Assembly: GCA_902617625.1 (NCBI GenBank)
Contig: CACMXJ010000003.1
Location: 1 to 64,000 of the forward strand
Length of the DNA: 64,000 nt
From: an uncultured Pelagibacteraceae bacterium
GTDB lineage: Bacteria > Pseudomonadota > Alphaproteobacteria > Pelagibacterales > Pelagibacteraceae
Direction: 5' to 3'
How positions within the stretch are numbered: the stretch's first letter is position 1; each line of letters starts with the position of its first letter. The notes beneath the pieces were generated by a model. It was not told the DNA's origin and made no database searches. It was given only the letters and a program-made list of their open reading frames with translations. Made by a program: the position numbers and the translations under genes. Positions 21,375 to 31,632 of this stretch are shown here, one piece after another.

Positions 21375-22448
21375 ATGAAAGTATGTATATTAGGTGATAA
21401 CCTTACAAGCTTAGCTCTGGCAAAAGCTTTAGTCAAAAAAGAGATATTTGTTGATTTATTTTACAAGACAAAAAACACTAAAATAGATACTACTCGTACA
21501 ATCGGAATTTCAAAATCAAATATTGATTATTTTAATAGGGAAATATCAAATATTAAAAAAATGTTATGGCCAATCAAAAAGATAAAAATTTTTACAGAAA
21601 ACTCTAAAGACAAAGAAATTTTAAAATTCGAGGATCAAAAGGACAATCTTTTTTCAATCTTGAAGAATCAAAAAATATTTAATCAACTAATTATTGAACT
21701 TAAAAAGAGTAAATTTTTTAAATTTAAAAAATATAAAAAATCTGATTATTTAAGTTATGATTTGATAATAAATTGCGACATTAGAAATGAAATAACAAAA
21801 AAATATTTTTCAAAAAAATTTGAAAAGAAATACAATAGCATCGCATTCACAACAATTATAGATCACTTAAAATTATCGTCTAATAATGAGGCAATACAAA
21901 TCTTTACAAATGATGGTCCGATAGCATTTTTGCCAATATCAAAAGAAAAAACTTCAATCGTTTATTCTGCAAGAATGAAAAAAAACAAAACAGAATTAGA
22001 TGTCTATAAAATTATTAATAAGTTTAACCCTAAATATGAAATAAAGAAAATTCACAAAATTTCAAAATTTGATTTAAAATCAATTAATTTAAGGGAATAT
22101 TATAGAGATAACATTTTAGCTTTTGGTGATTTGTTGCATAAACTTCATCCTTTAGCTGGGCAGGGTTTTAATATGTCAATCAGAGATATAAGAGAGTTAT
22201 CAAAAATAATTGATTACAAAATAAAACTTGGTTTACCTATAGATCAAAGTGTATGTGTAAAATTTCAAAATAATATGAGAAGTAAAAATTTTGTTTTTTC
22301 AGAAGGAATTAATTTTATCTACGAATATTTTAATTCTGAAAATAAGATCGGAGAAGATTTGACTGACTCAACAGCTAGATTAATTGGACGGAATAAAATA
22401 TTAAATAAATATTTTAAAAATATCGCTGATATGGGTTTACAAAATTAA
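21375..22448 (+). CDS. UbiH/UbiF/VisC-like FAD-dependent monooxygenase
   Basis: Likely start MKVCILGDNLTSLALAKAL (internal to ORF 21336..22448); GDLLHKLHPLAGQGFNMSIRDIREL. Confidence 0.78.
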   Translation: MKVCILGDNLTSLALAKALVKKEIFVDLFYKTKNTKIDTTRTIGISKSNIDYFNREISNIKKMLWPIKKIKIFTENSKDKEILKFEDQKDNLFSILKNQKIFNQLIIELKKSKFFKFKKYKKSDYLSYDLIINCDIRNEITKKYFSKKFEKKYNSIAFTTIIDHLKLSSNNEAIQIFTNDGPIAFLPISKEKTSIVYSARMKKNKTELDVYKIINKFNPKYEIKKIHKISKFDLKSINLREYYRDNILAFGDLLHKLHPLAGQGFNMSIRDIRELSKIIDYKIKLGLPIDQSVCVKFQNNMRSKNFVFSEGINFIYEYFNSENKIGEDLTDSTARLIGRNKILNKYFKNIADMGLQN

Positions 22449-22449
22449 T

Positions 22450-23091
22450 TTATTGAAGAGTGGTATTATCAAATTGATCGTAAGTATAAGTATTTAAAAT
22501 TTCAGAAATTTTTGTTTTTCTAGTTTCCAGATTTTTAGCTTCTAATAAAACTTGTTTTTCCTCTAAACTAAATGGTGATGTCATTGCTAGAGCATTTATT
22601 GTTTCGTTTAAACTTTGTTTTTCTAGAGCTTTCCAATTAATGATAAATCCTCTTTTCTCAAATAAAGTTTTTAAATCTTTAAATATAAGTTCCAAATCAG
22701 AAAATTTTAAGTTTTCTTTTTTTTCATCTAGATCATCTAAAAAATTCTCAAAATTTATCTCAAACTCTCTATACTTTTTATTTGAATCTATTTCTTTTTT
22801 GATTTCAAATCTAATCACACCCTTTAGGTCAATTAAATATCTTCCATCATCAGCTTCTTTAAAGCTTGTAATTTTACCTAAACAACCAACTTTATGAAGT
22901 GAAGGTAATTTATTATGATCAAAATTCTTTGTAACTTTTGGTTGAACCATGCCTATAAACTTATCTGCTTTCATACTATCATTGACCATATCTATGTATC
23001 TTGGCTCAAAAATATTTAAGGGCACTGTAGTTTTAGGAAAAATTATAAAATTACTTAGCGGAAAAACAGGTATAGTTTTTGGAAGTTTCAT
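22450..23091 (-). CDS. LON-substrate-binding-domain (PUA-like) peptidase-S16-type protein
   Basis: 213 aa; IPVFPLSNFIIFPKTTVPLNIFEPRYIDMVNDSM. Confidence 0.88.
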   Translation of the reverse strand: MKLPKTIPVFPLSNFIIFPKTTVPLNIFEPRYIDMVNDSMKADKFIGMVQPKVTKNFDHNKLPSLHKVGCLGKITSFKEADDGRYLIDLKGVIRFEIKKEIDSNKKYREFEINFENFLDDLDEKKENLKFSDLELIFKDLKTLFEKRGFIINWKALEKQSLNETINALAMTSPFSLEEKQVLLEAKNLETRKTKISEILNTYTYDQFDNTTLQ

Positions 23092-23139
23092 AAGTTAATA
23101 AATATACTAATATTATAAAAATAATTTAAAGATAAAAAT

Positions 23140-23988
23140 ATGATAATTTGGCTCGCCTCTTACCCTAAAAATGGTAACACATGGTTAAGATCGTTGATAA
23201 GTGCTTATTATTATACAAAAGACGGCATTTTTCTTGGTGATAATCATCTAAAGAACGTTCAACAGTTTCCTGTAAAGAAATATTTAGAAAGTTTTGATTA
23301 TGACTTAACAATTCCAGGAGACACTTCGAGATTATGGGTTTTAGCTCAAGAAAAAATTAATGAAGACCGAAAGATAAAATTTTTTAAAACACATAATGCT
23401 TTAGTGAAATTGGGAAATAATGATTTTACAAATCGAGCTAATTCACTTTGTGGAATTTATATAGTAAGAGATCCTAGAAATGTTTTAGACTCAATGTCCA
23501 GACATTTTCAAATTGATCATGATAAAGCTTTAGAGGTAATGCAAGATAAAAAAAACTTTACTTACGACTTTAAAAAAAAAAAAGATTATAGTGATTATCA
23601 ATTTATTAGTTCTTGGGAATTAAATTATCAATCTTGGAAAAATAATAACTTTCTGCCAATAAAATTTTTAAAATATGAAGATTTATTTTCAGAAACTTTT
23701 TTTGTATTTAAAGAGATAATAGAATTTATAGATAAACTGACAAATAATAAAAATGGATTTAATAAAGAAAAAGCTAAAAATGCAGTCAAAACTACTTCTT
23801 TTGAAAACTTGAAAAGGATAGAAGAAACGAATGGATTTAGTGAGTTCATTATCTCACGCAAAGAAAAAAAAAAGGTACCTTTTTTTCATTTGGGACCTAA
23901 GAATAATTGGCAAAAAAACTTCAATAAAGAATTTATTGAGAAATTAAATAATATTTTTGAAAAAAATTTAAAAGAATTAAACTATTAA
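23140..23988 (+). CDS. Sulfotransferase domain protein
   Basis: 282 aa; IIWLASYPKNGNTWLRSLISAYY (PAPS 5'-phosphosulfate loop), YIVRDPRNVLDSMSRHF. Confidence 0.88.
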   Translation: MIIWLASYPKNGNTWLRSLISAYYYTKDGIFLGDNHLKNVQQFPVKKYLESFDYDLTIPGDTSRLWVLAQEKINEDRKIKFFKTHNALVKLGNNDFTNRANSLCGIYIVRDPRNVLDSMSRHFQIDHDKALEVMQDKKNFTYDFKKKKDYSDYQFISSWELNYQSWKNNNFLPIKFLKYEDLFSETFFVFKEIIEFIDKLTNNKNGFNKEKAKNAVKTTSFENLKRIEETNGFSEFIISRKEKKKVPFFHLGPKNNWQKNFNKEFIEKLNNIFEKNLKELNY

Positions 23989-24115
23989 GCGTGTTGGAAT
24001 TTAAAACATTGAGTTAAATTTCTAGCAAACTCTCGGCACAGTTTAGTTATAATTTCACAAAAAGCACTATTGCTTAATTTTTGAAAAGCTTATACCTTCA
24101 ACCCTTATAAAACAA

Positions 24116-24190
24116 GCGGGCATAGCTCAGTGGTAGAGCGTCTCGTTGCCAACGAGAAGGTCGAGGGTTCGACCCCCTTTGCCCGCTCCA
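24116..24190 (+). tRNA. tRNA-Gly(GCC)
   Basis: gcgggcatagctcagtggtagagcgtctcgttgccaacgagaaggtcgagggttcgaccccctttgcccgctcca: 7 bp acceptor GCGGGCA/TGCCCGC, anticodon GCC, GGTTCGA T-loop, encoded CCA. Confidence 0.98.
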
Positions 24191-24197
24191 TTAAACT

Positions 24198-24542
24198 ATG
24201 AATGATTTATTAAAAAAACAATGTGTTCCTTGTGAGGGAGGAGTTAAAGCTTTTGATATTTCTGAAATTCATAAATATCAAAAAAAAGTTGATGGTTGGG
24301 AGATCATTCAAAATGATAAAAAAGTTTATCTTTTAGAAAAAAAATTTGAATTTAAAAATTTTTTAGAAAGTCAAAAATTTGTCAATGAAGTTGGAAAAGT
24401 CTCCGAGGAAGAGGGTCATCATCCAGATATTATCTTTGGATGGGGTTATGCCAAGATAAATATCACAACTCATGCCATAGAGGGTTTATCTGAAAACGAT
24501 TTTATATTAGCTGCTAAAATTGACAATATATCTAATGCCTAA
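24198..24542 (+). CDS. phhB: 4a-hydroxytetrahydrobiopterin dehydratase (pterin carbinolamine dehydratase)
   Basis: 114 aa; VSEEEGHHPDIIFGWGYAKINITTHAIEGLSENDFILAAKID. Confidence 0.95.
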   Translation: MNDLLKKQCVPCEGGVKAFDISEIHKYQKKVDGWEIIQNDKKVYLLEKKFEFKNFLESQKFVNEVGKVSEEEGHHPDIIFGWGYAKINITTHAIEGLSENDFILAAKIDNISNA

Positions 24543-26067
24543 AATGACGAGTTTTTGAAAAAACCAAAACAGTATTCGTCTCGTTTGCAAATTTAATAAT
24601 TTCTTTATCTCTTATTGATCCAGAAGGCTGAACTATTGCACTAGCTCCTGACTGAACTAATTTTTCTATTCCGTCAACAAATGGGAAAAAAGCATCTGAT
24701 GCAGCTACTATTTCATTTTTGATTTTTGAAAACTTATTCATTTTATTTATTGCAATTTCACAACTGTCTAATCTACTAGGTTGTCCTGAACCAATGCCAA
24801 TAGTGGATTTATTATTAGCAAGAACAATGGCATTTGATTTTGTGTATCGACAAACATTAAATGCAAAAATTAAATTATCAAGCTGTGATTTACTTGGTTG
24901 TCTTTTCGAAACAATTCTAAAATCCTTCTTTGAAAAAATCTTTTTATCTTCTGATTGCATAAGTGTAAAATTATCTAAAGAGCTGAATTTCCATACTTCA
25001 CTGAATGAAATTTTTGAGGAGTCTATCAACCTAAGATTTTTTTTTGATTTTAATATTTTAAGAGCATTTTTATCAAAACCATTGGCGACAACTACTTCAA
25101 GAAAAATTTTATTTAGCATTAATGCGAGTTTTTGAGTAACCTTATAGTTACACGAAACAATACCACCAAATGCACTTATTGGGTCGGTCTCTAACGCATA
25201 TTTATAACTATCTAAATTATTTTTCAAAGCTGAGACACCACAAGGATTTCCATGTTTAACAATAACTGTACCAATATTTTTTGGAAATGATTTTGAAATT
25301 GTAATTGCAGCCAAAATATCACTGTAATTATTATAACTCAGAGTTTTTCCATGAATTTGTTCTAATTTATTTTTTTTATTTTGAGAATAGAAAGCACCCA
25401 TTTGGTGGGGGTTTTCTCCATACCTAAGATTTTCTATTAAATTAGTGTAAAGAATTTTTCTTTGAGGGAAATTGATATTGTTAAATTTATTTAAATAATT
25501 TGAAATTACGGCATCATAATAAGCAGTTTCACTAAAAGCTAGCCTAGACATTTTTTCTCTAAATTTAAGAGAAGTATTACCTTTATTTTTTTTTAATTCA
25601 TTTATAAGCTCTGAATATTGATCGGTAGAAGTTATTACAGTTACATCATTATAATTTTTGGCAGCAGCCCTGACCATAGTTGGCCCACCAACATCAATAT
25701 TTTCGATTATTTTTGAATGGTTTTTTATTTGTTCAATCGTTTTTTCAAATGGATAAAAATTTACTATTACTAAATCAATATTCTCAAAATTATTTCTTTT
25801 AATATCACTTAAGTGAGATTTGTTACTTCTTTTGTTTAAAATTCCAGCATGTATTTTTGGGTGCAAAGTTTTGACTCTTCCATTAAGTATTTCCTCAAAT
25901 CCTATAAAATCTGAAACATCTAAACATTTAAATTTAAGTTTCTTAATTAATTTAAATGTTCCACCAGTACTAATTATCTTGATATTATTTCTCCTCAACT
26001 CTTGTAATAAAGGCTTAAGATTAGATTTATCCGATAATGATATTAATGCTGATCTAATTTTTCCCAT
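24532..26067 (-). CDS. purH: Bifunctional AICAR formyltransferase / IMP cyclohydrolase
   Basis: 511 aa; ALISLSDKSNLKPLLQEL, GRVKTLHPKIHAGIL, NLRYGENPHQMGAFY, KHGNPCGVS. Confidence 0.98.
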   Translation of the reverse strand: MGKIRSALISLSDKSNLKPLLQELRRNNIKIISTGGTFKLIKKLKFKCLDVSDFIGFEEILNGRVKTLHPKIHAGILNKRSNKSHLSDIKRNNFENIDLVIVNFYPFEKTIEQIKNHSKIIENIDVGGPTMVRAAAKNYNDVTVITSTDQYSELINELKKNKGNTSLKFREKMSRLAFSETAYYDAVISNYLNKFNNINFPQRKILYTNLIENLRYGENPHQMGAFYSQNKKNKLEQIHGKTLSYNNYSDILAAITISKSFPKNIGTVIVKHGNPCGVSALKNNLDSYKYALETDPISAFGGIVSCNYKVTQKLALMLNKIFLEVVVANGFDKNALKILKSKKNLRLIDSSKISFSEVWKFSSLDNFTLMQSEDKKIFSKKDFRIVSKRQPSKSQLDNLIFAFNVCRYTKSNAIVLANNKSTIGIGSGQPSRLDSCEIAINKMNKFSKIKNEIVAASDAFFPFVDGIEKLVQSGASAIVQPSGSIRDKEIIKFANETNTVLVFSKTRHFRH

Positions 26068-27692
26068 TATATCTTTTTAATTTCCCATTTAATATTCTCT
26101 TCATTATTATTTAATGTTCCAGACACAAAAATATTTTGGTTCTCAATATATGAATTTTTATTACCGAAGTATAATCCATTATCAATATTAATTTCATAAT
26201 TATCACAAGTAAATTTCCAACCCTCATCCTCTAATTCTATTAAAATGGATTTGTTATCTTGAGTTTTCATTAATTTAATATTTGGTTCTAAATGAAATCG
26301 AATATCAAACTTGAAATTATAATTATTTTTTTTTCTAATAATTCTATCATTACCAACAAATTTCATTTGTTCAGGAAAAAATTCAATATTTCTCTCATGA
26401 ATTGATTTGAATTTTTTAAAATATCCATCATGCGCAGCATTGATTTTCCAATAATTTTTTTCAAACACAGAATTTTTTTGTGTAATTTTAAAACCCGATT
26501 TTAAAATTAACTTATCTTTCTTTTTTGTAAATTTGCACGAGGAATTATCATCAATTATTAAAGTACTGTGTGCAGCCGAAGATTTTGATATTTCATTAAG
26601 ATTTTGATTATTTTTTTTGTAATAACCACAATTGGTTATAAGTTTTCTTCCGTTTGAAATTATTTCAAATGAGAGAACGCCTGATTGATAGTCTTGAGTA
26701 TACTTAGGATTTGGTGAAGATCCCGCATCCATTGCCAGGCAAATTTTTTTATTTTTTAAAATTATGTAACCACCACAATCTTTATTTTCATTTTTAAATT
26801 TATAACCAAGTCTTTTTAAATAATGATCGAAATCATGCGTATTAGACTTATTATTACCATTAAACAAAAGATCAGTGTTTATATTTTGTCTTATGAAAGC
26901 ATAACTTTGTCCTAAATAATAAATATTTTCTTCTATGTGTTCTGGAACCTCAATTTGAGACTCTTTAAACCATTCTCTAATAATTATAAAATATTTTAAA
27001 AAAAATATTAACTGTTTTATGTTCCGTGAGTTTGTAAAACCTTGGTTGTCTATTGAGGAATTAGTAATTTTTTTCAGAAAATTTAAACCAACATTTAAAT
27101 AATTTTTCTCAATTTTATAACATAATCCTGTCAAAATTATTGCAGAGCAACCAATTATTTTATTTTCTAAATCTTTAGAGTTTTTTATTTCGTTTAATAA
27201 ATGATTTGTTTGTTTTTGAATCATATGATCAAACATTGATCTATATTCTTCATCACTTTCGTTATAAGAAAGTTGGTGGTTAGATAACCATGAAATTATT
27301 CTTTTTGCAGTAATATTAAATTCCCAACTCTCTTTTTTATATTTATTGTTTTTATTAATCCAATTTGAGATTACTTCTTGAGCTGATTTTTTTGAAGATT
27401 TTAAATCAAGACTAAAAAACCAAAAAAAATTATTTAGTTTTTCAAAATCTTTAGGTTTAATTTGGCTATTCCAAACTGTCTCTAGTTCAAAATCTTCAAT
27501 TTTATATTTCTTATTTTGATATTTGATTATCGATGAAAGTAAGTGAGGACTTGGTTTGTAGGTAAACTCATTATTAAAAGTTTTAGAAATCTTTTTTTCG
27601 TATAAACTTGATTTTTGATAAATACCTCTGAATTTTTTTTTTATTATTTCTGTAAACTCATTTAAAGTTTCAAAAAATTCATTTACCAGCAT
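26067..27692 (-). CDS. Heparinase II/III family protein
   Basis: 541 aa; DCGGYIILKNKKICLAMDAGSSPNPKYTQDYQSGVLSFEIISNGRKLITNCGYY, SAAHSTLIIDD. Confidence 0.9.
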   Translation of the reverse strand: MLVNEFFETLNEFTEIIKKKFRGIYQKSSLYEKKISKTFNNEFTYKPSPHLLSSIIKYQNKKYKIEDFELETVWNSQIKPKDFEKLNNFFWFFSLDLKSSKKSAQEVISNWINKNNKYKKESWEFNITAKRIISWLSNHQLSYNESDEEYRSMFDHMIQKQTNHLLNEIKNSKDLENKIIGCSAIILTGLCYKIEKNYLNVGLNFLKKITNSSIDNQGFTNSRNIKQLIFFLKYFIIIREWFKESQIEVPEHIEENIYYLGQSYAFIRQNINTDLLFNGNNKSNTHDFDHYLKRLGYKFKNENKDCGGYIILKNKKICLAMDAGSSPNPKYTQDYQSGVLSFEIISNGRKLITNCGYYKKNNQNLNEISKSSAAHSTLIIDDNSSCKFTKKKDKLILKSGFKITQKNSVFEKNYWKINAAHDGYFKKFKSIHERNIEFFPEQMKFVGNDRIIRKKNNYNFKFDIRFHLEPNIKLMKTQDNKSILIELEDEGWKFTCDNYEINIDNGLYFGNKNSYIENQNIFVSGTLNNNEENIKWEIKKI

Positions 27693-27693
27693 T

Positions 27694-28353
27694 CTACACT
27701 TCTTTAAGTGTTTCTATATTCTTTTTAATATTTCCGTTGTTTTCTTTAAATATTGTAGTTCCTGATACAAGAATATTTGCACCTGCATTTATTACATCTT
27801 TTGAATTTGAAAAATTTATTCCACCATCTACTTCAATATCGTAGTCATAATTTTTATCGTCTTTAAGTTTTTTTAATAGTTCAATTTTTTTAATAACGTC
27901 AGGAATAAATTTCTGCCCTCCAAAACCAGGATAAACACTCATGACTAAAATCAAATCCACATTTTTTAGTTCATTTTCAATTATGTTGACTTCTGTATTT
28001 GGATTTAGAGAAATACCAACCTTTTTTTTAAAACTTTTAATATGTTTAATTGATTCTGCTAAATTATCAGTGGCTTCAGGGTGTATAGTAATTATATCAG
28101 CTCCTGCGTCTGCAAAATCTTTTATATACTTATGGACAGGTGAAATCATCAAATGAACATCAAAGGTTAATTCTGAATGCTTTCTAAGAGTCTTAATGAC
28201 AGGAGGTCCAATAGTTAAATTTGGAACGAAATGACCATCCATTACATCAACATGTATCATATCTGCACCTGCGTTTTCGAGCCTCTTAATTTCATTTCCT
28301 AATTGACTGAAGTCAGCAGATAATATCGAGGGGGAAATTTGTATTTTTTTCAT
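27694..28353 (-). CDS. rpe: Ribulose-phosphate 3-epimerase
   Basis: 219 aa; ISPSILSADFSQLGNEIKRLENAGADMIHVDVMDGHFVPNLTIGPPVI. Confidence 0.98.
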   Translation of the reverse strand: MKKIQISPSILSADFSQLGNEIKRLENAGADMIHVDVMDGHFVPNLTIGPPVIKTLRKHSELTFDVHLMISPVHKYIKDFADAGADIITIHPEATDNLAESIKHIKSFKKKVGISLNPNTEVNIIENELKNVDLILVMSVYPGFGGQKFIPDVIKKIELLKKLKDDKNYDYDIEVDGGINFSNSKDVINAGANILVSGTTIFKENNGNIKKNIETLKEV

Positions 28354-28393
28354 AAGTTATTAAATTAACTAGTACCAAATTTTAAAATCTAAT

Positions 28394-28738
28394 TTAATTA
28401 AAAAATTGATAAATTTGTCTTGAAATCTCACTTTCTAACGGAAACGATAACATACCCATCACCGAGTATCCCAGGACCCAAGGCATAAAGTAAAACCTTA
28501 TCATGAAAAAAAACCAAGCAACATAAAGAGGCACGATTGGTTGTATGATAAAAGATGGAGTGACAGGTTTAAACAAGTTGATTAAAGGATTGGTAAATTT
28601 AACAAAGACTCTCATAAAAAAAAATTGAGAATCCTCTCTTTGAAAAATATTCATTGCAACTCTTCCAATTAAAGTCCACATGATTACCCCAAGAATATAG
28701 TCAATTATATATACTAAAGGATGAAAGTTAGCTGACAT
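28394..28738 (-). CDS. YggT-like small membrane protein
   Basis: 114 aa; IFQREDSQFFFMRVFVKFTNPLINLFKPVTPSFIIQPIVPLYVAWFFFMIRFYF. Confidence 0.6.
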   Translation of the reverse strand: MSANFHPLVYIIDYILGVIMWTLIGRVAMNIFQREDSQFFFMRVFVKFTNPLINLFKPVTPSFIIQPIVPLYVAWFFFMIRFYFMPWVLGYSVMGMLSFPLESEISRQIYQFFN

Positions 28739-28768
28739 TGAGAAATTTATATTGGAAAAAGACGGAAA

Positions 28769-28800
28769 TTAAAAGGGGCGAAATTAATCGCCCCTTAAAA
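28769..28800 (-). terminator. Rho-independent terminator after the actP-like gene
   Basis: Minus strand AAGGGGCG ATTAATTT CGCCCCTT followed by TTAATTT, directly downstream of the symporter stop. Confidence 0.8.
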
Positions 28801-28807
28801 AGATTAT

Positions 28808-30622
28808 TTAGTGTTGTTTGCCAAGGATCGATTTACCAGCTGGTACACGAACCTCATCAACCATTTTCTGCGTTGCAGCGTTTGGTGCTTGAGTCATTAA
28901 GCTGACTACAACCATTGCTACTAAGCTGACAGCTGAACCAAAGATACCAAACGTTAACTGAGTAATTCCTAAGAATCCACTTCCGCCTGTTCTTACCCAA
29001 ACTAGGTAAGCAGCACCAGAAACTAATCCTAAGAACATACCAGCAATAGCACCTTCTTTGTTAGCTCTCTTCCACCATACACCAAGTACAAGTGGGAAGA
29101 ATAGTCCTGACATCGCAAAGTCAAAAGCCCAGATTACTGAACCTAAGATACCCTGGATCTCAAGAGCTGCGATTGTTGCTCCTGCAAAACCAATTACTAC
29201 AAGTAATACCCTTGCAACAACTAGTCTCTTCGCAGTCTCAGCTTTTGGATCGATGATCTTATAGTAAACATCGTGTGAGATTGCGTTTGCAATTGCTAAA
29301 ATCAAACCATCGGCTGTTGACATGGCAGCGGCCATACCTCCAGCAGCAACTAGACCTGAGATTACATATGGTAATCCAGCTATTTCTGGAGTCGCTAACA
29401 CAACGGCTTTACCACCCATGAAAAACTCGTTTAATTCAAGAGTTCCATTTCCGTTAAAGTCGCTTACAAACATTAAGTTTGCTTGGTTCCAGTTTTGATA
29501 CCAATCTATCGATTGAACTTCAGCTATTGATTTACCGATAATACCTGTTGGTAGTGACGGATCAATCAATGACAACTTAGATAGTGTCGCTAACATTGGA
29601 GCAGAAGAATAAAGTAGGAAGATAAAGAATAATGACCAACCTACTGATTTTCTAGCTGCCTTTACACTTGGAGTAGTAAAATATCTCATCATAACGTGAG
29701 GCAATGAAGCTGTTCCCATCATCATCGCTAACGCTAATGAAATAAATGCCCAAGGTGTTGCGTTCACCGCTGAGTGAGCTTTAGTTATTCCAGCCAAACC
29801 TTTTGGTACTTCTTTTAGATTTTCAGCAGAGTTTTTAACAAAACCAAACTGAGCCTCTAATTCAGCTATTCTAGAAACTTCATCAGCTAACATGAAGTGT
29901 GGGAAGAAACCTGCACCCATTTTGTTACTGATCCAGAATACTGGTAATAAGTAAGCTATGATTAGTACGATATATTGAGCTACCTGTGTCCAAGTTACCC
30001 CTCTCATACCACCAAGCATTGAACAAAGTAAGATACTTATAAGTCCAACGTATACAGCGTATTGGAATGGAATATCAAGTGCAACAGATGCAATTGTACC
30101 TGTGGCGTTAATTTGTGCAGTCACGTAAGTAAATGAAGCAACAGTTAAAACTACTACCGCCATAAATCTACTTAAATTACCACCGTATCTTGTACCAATA
30201 AAATCTGGAACCGTGTAACAGCCAAATTTTCTTAGGTATGGTGCTAATAGTGATGCAACTAATACATATCCACCAGTCCAACCTACAAGTAGTGCCATAT
30301 AACCGTAACCTTTAAAGTAAATACCACCTGCCATTGCAACGAATGATGCACCAGACATCCAGTCAGCTGCTGTTGCCATTCCGTTGAACACAGTTGGTAC
30401 TTGTCTTCCAGCTACGTAATACGCATCAGCTTGTGCTGTACGTGATAGATAACCAATTATAGCATAGATGGCTACCGTGAAGGCAACGAAACAAATACCA
30501 ATTGTTTTCGCTGTCATACCCATCTGCTCGGCAATTGACATAATGATTATGAAAGCTAAAAAACCACCTGTATAGATTCCATAAACCTTAGGTAAATTGT
30601 CTATAAAATTACCTTTAATCAT
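28808..30622 (-). CDS. Sodium:solute symporter, cation/acetate symporter (ActP-like) subfamily
   Basis: 604 aa; YYVAGRQVPTVFNGMATAADWMSGASFVAMAGGIYFKGYGYMALLVGWTGGYVL; paired with DUF4212 and acs. Confidence 0.93.
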   Translation of the reverse strand: MIKGNFIDNLPKVYGIYTGGFLAFIIIMSIAEQMGMTAKTIGICFVAFTVAIYAIIGYLSRTAQADAYYVAGRQVPTVFNGMATAADWMSGASFVAMAGGIYFKGYGYMALLVGWTGGYVLVASLLAPYLRKFGCYTVPDFIGTRYGGNLSRFMAVVVLTVASFTYVTAQINATGTIASVALDIPFQYAVYVGLISILLCSMLGGMRGVTWTQVAQYIVLIIAYLLPVFWISNKMGAGFFPHFMLADEVSRIAELEAQFGFVKNSAENLKEVPKGLAGITKAHSAVNATPWAFISLALAMMMGTASLPHVMMRYFTTPSVKAARKSVGWSLFFIFLLYSSAPMLATLSKLSLIDPSLPTGIIGKSIAEVQSIDWYQNWNQANLMFVSDFNGNGTLELNEFFMGGKAVVLATPEIAGLPYVISGLVAAGGMAAAMSTADGLILAIANAISHDVYYKIIDPKAETAKRLVVARVLLVVIGFAGATIAALEIQGILGSVIWAFDFAMSGLFFPLVLGVWWKRANKEGAIAGMFLGLVSGAAYLVWVRTGGSGFLGITQLTFGIFGSAVSLVAMVVVSLMTQAPNAATQKMVDEVRVPAGKSILGKQH

Positions 30623-30882
30623 TAGTCATCTCCTCTTTCACTAAAGCCGAACTCTTCATCAATTTTTTCTTGTCTATTCGCAAACCAGAAAATTAGTATT
30701 ACGAAAATTCCAAGAGAACCTTGACATGTGAACCAATAAGTTAACGGATAACCAAATGGTCCCGTAACCTCGTTCATTTCAGCTCCGAATAGGAAGATGC
30801 CAATTGAGAAAACAAACCAAATTGCTAACGTCATAATTAGCAAACCTTTGGATTTTTCCCAGTGTTGTTCTTGTTTTGACAT
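30622..30882 (-). CDS. DUF4212 small subunit of sodium:solute symporter
   Basis: 86 aa; HWEKSKGLLIMTLAIWFVFSIGIFLFGAEMNEVTGPFGYPLTYWFTCQGSLGIFVILIFWFA. Confidence 0.93.
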   Translation of the reverse strand: MSKQEQHWEKSKGLLIMTLAIWFVFSIGIFLFGAEMNEVTGPFGYPLTYWFTCQGSLGIFVILIFWFANRQEKIDEEFGFSERGDD

Positions 30883-30987
30883 TTATACCTCTCTCTTTTT
30901 TAGTTATAACTGGCCAAAACCATAACCATTATGAAATAGATTTAAAGTGTTAAAATTGGTAAATTTACTAGCCTTTTCTAGTTATAA

Positions 30988-31632
30988 GTGTCAAAAATAG
31001 GGCTTTTTATGGGGAAATACAAATTAACATGGAGAGACTTAACTTGGCATGATTTCAAGACTTATCTTTTCGCCATGTTCAAAGCTTTCATTCCAAAGGG
31101 AAAAATTAGCAATTTGAATGAACTTGAAACTTTTATTCAAACAAAATCTGCCTGGGTGAGTCAGGTTACTCTTTACGGTTATCTTAAAACGAGGATGGGA
31201 ACTAGGTACGTTCTTCATTTCGAAAATGATACTTTTATGGACTCAGTAAACTTGGCAAAATGGAATATTTATTCAGTTGCTCTTCAAGATCTTACATTGT
31301 TTACATTTTCAAAATTGAAAGCGAATTTTAATTACCAAGACACAGAGAAAGCAAAAGAAATTTTTTTAAAAATTTTAGATGATGAAACGTCAAATAAGAT
31401 GCCAATTGATATCATTGAAAATGCAAAAAAAAGTTTTGATGAAAGGATACAAAATATTAATTGGGATGATCATCACAATGATTTACCTTTTAATCCTAGT
31501 GCTTTATCATTATATAAGTGGGCACCAATTGCAGAAGATTTAAAAACTTTAGATCGCAAAATTGTTCTCAATTCAGTAATTTTAAAATGGGATGTTGTAA
31601 AAAAAGAATTCAATGAAAGAATAAAATTTTAG
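30988..31632 (+). CDS. Conserved hypothetical protein
   Basis: 214 aa intact ORF with ordinary codon usage; no family assigned by eye. Confidence 0.75.
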   Translation: MSKIGLFMGKYKLTWRDLTWHDFKTYLFAMFKAFIPKGKISNLNELETFIQTKSAWVSQVTLYGYLKTRMGTRYVLHFENDTFMDSVNLAKWNIYSVALQDLTLFTFSKLKANFNYQDTEKAKEIFLKILDDETSNKMPIDIIENAKKSFDERIQNINWDDHHNDLPFNPSALSLYKWAPIAEDLKTLDRKIVLNSVILKWDVVKKEFNERIKF

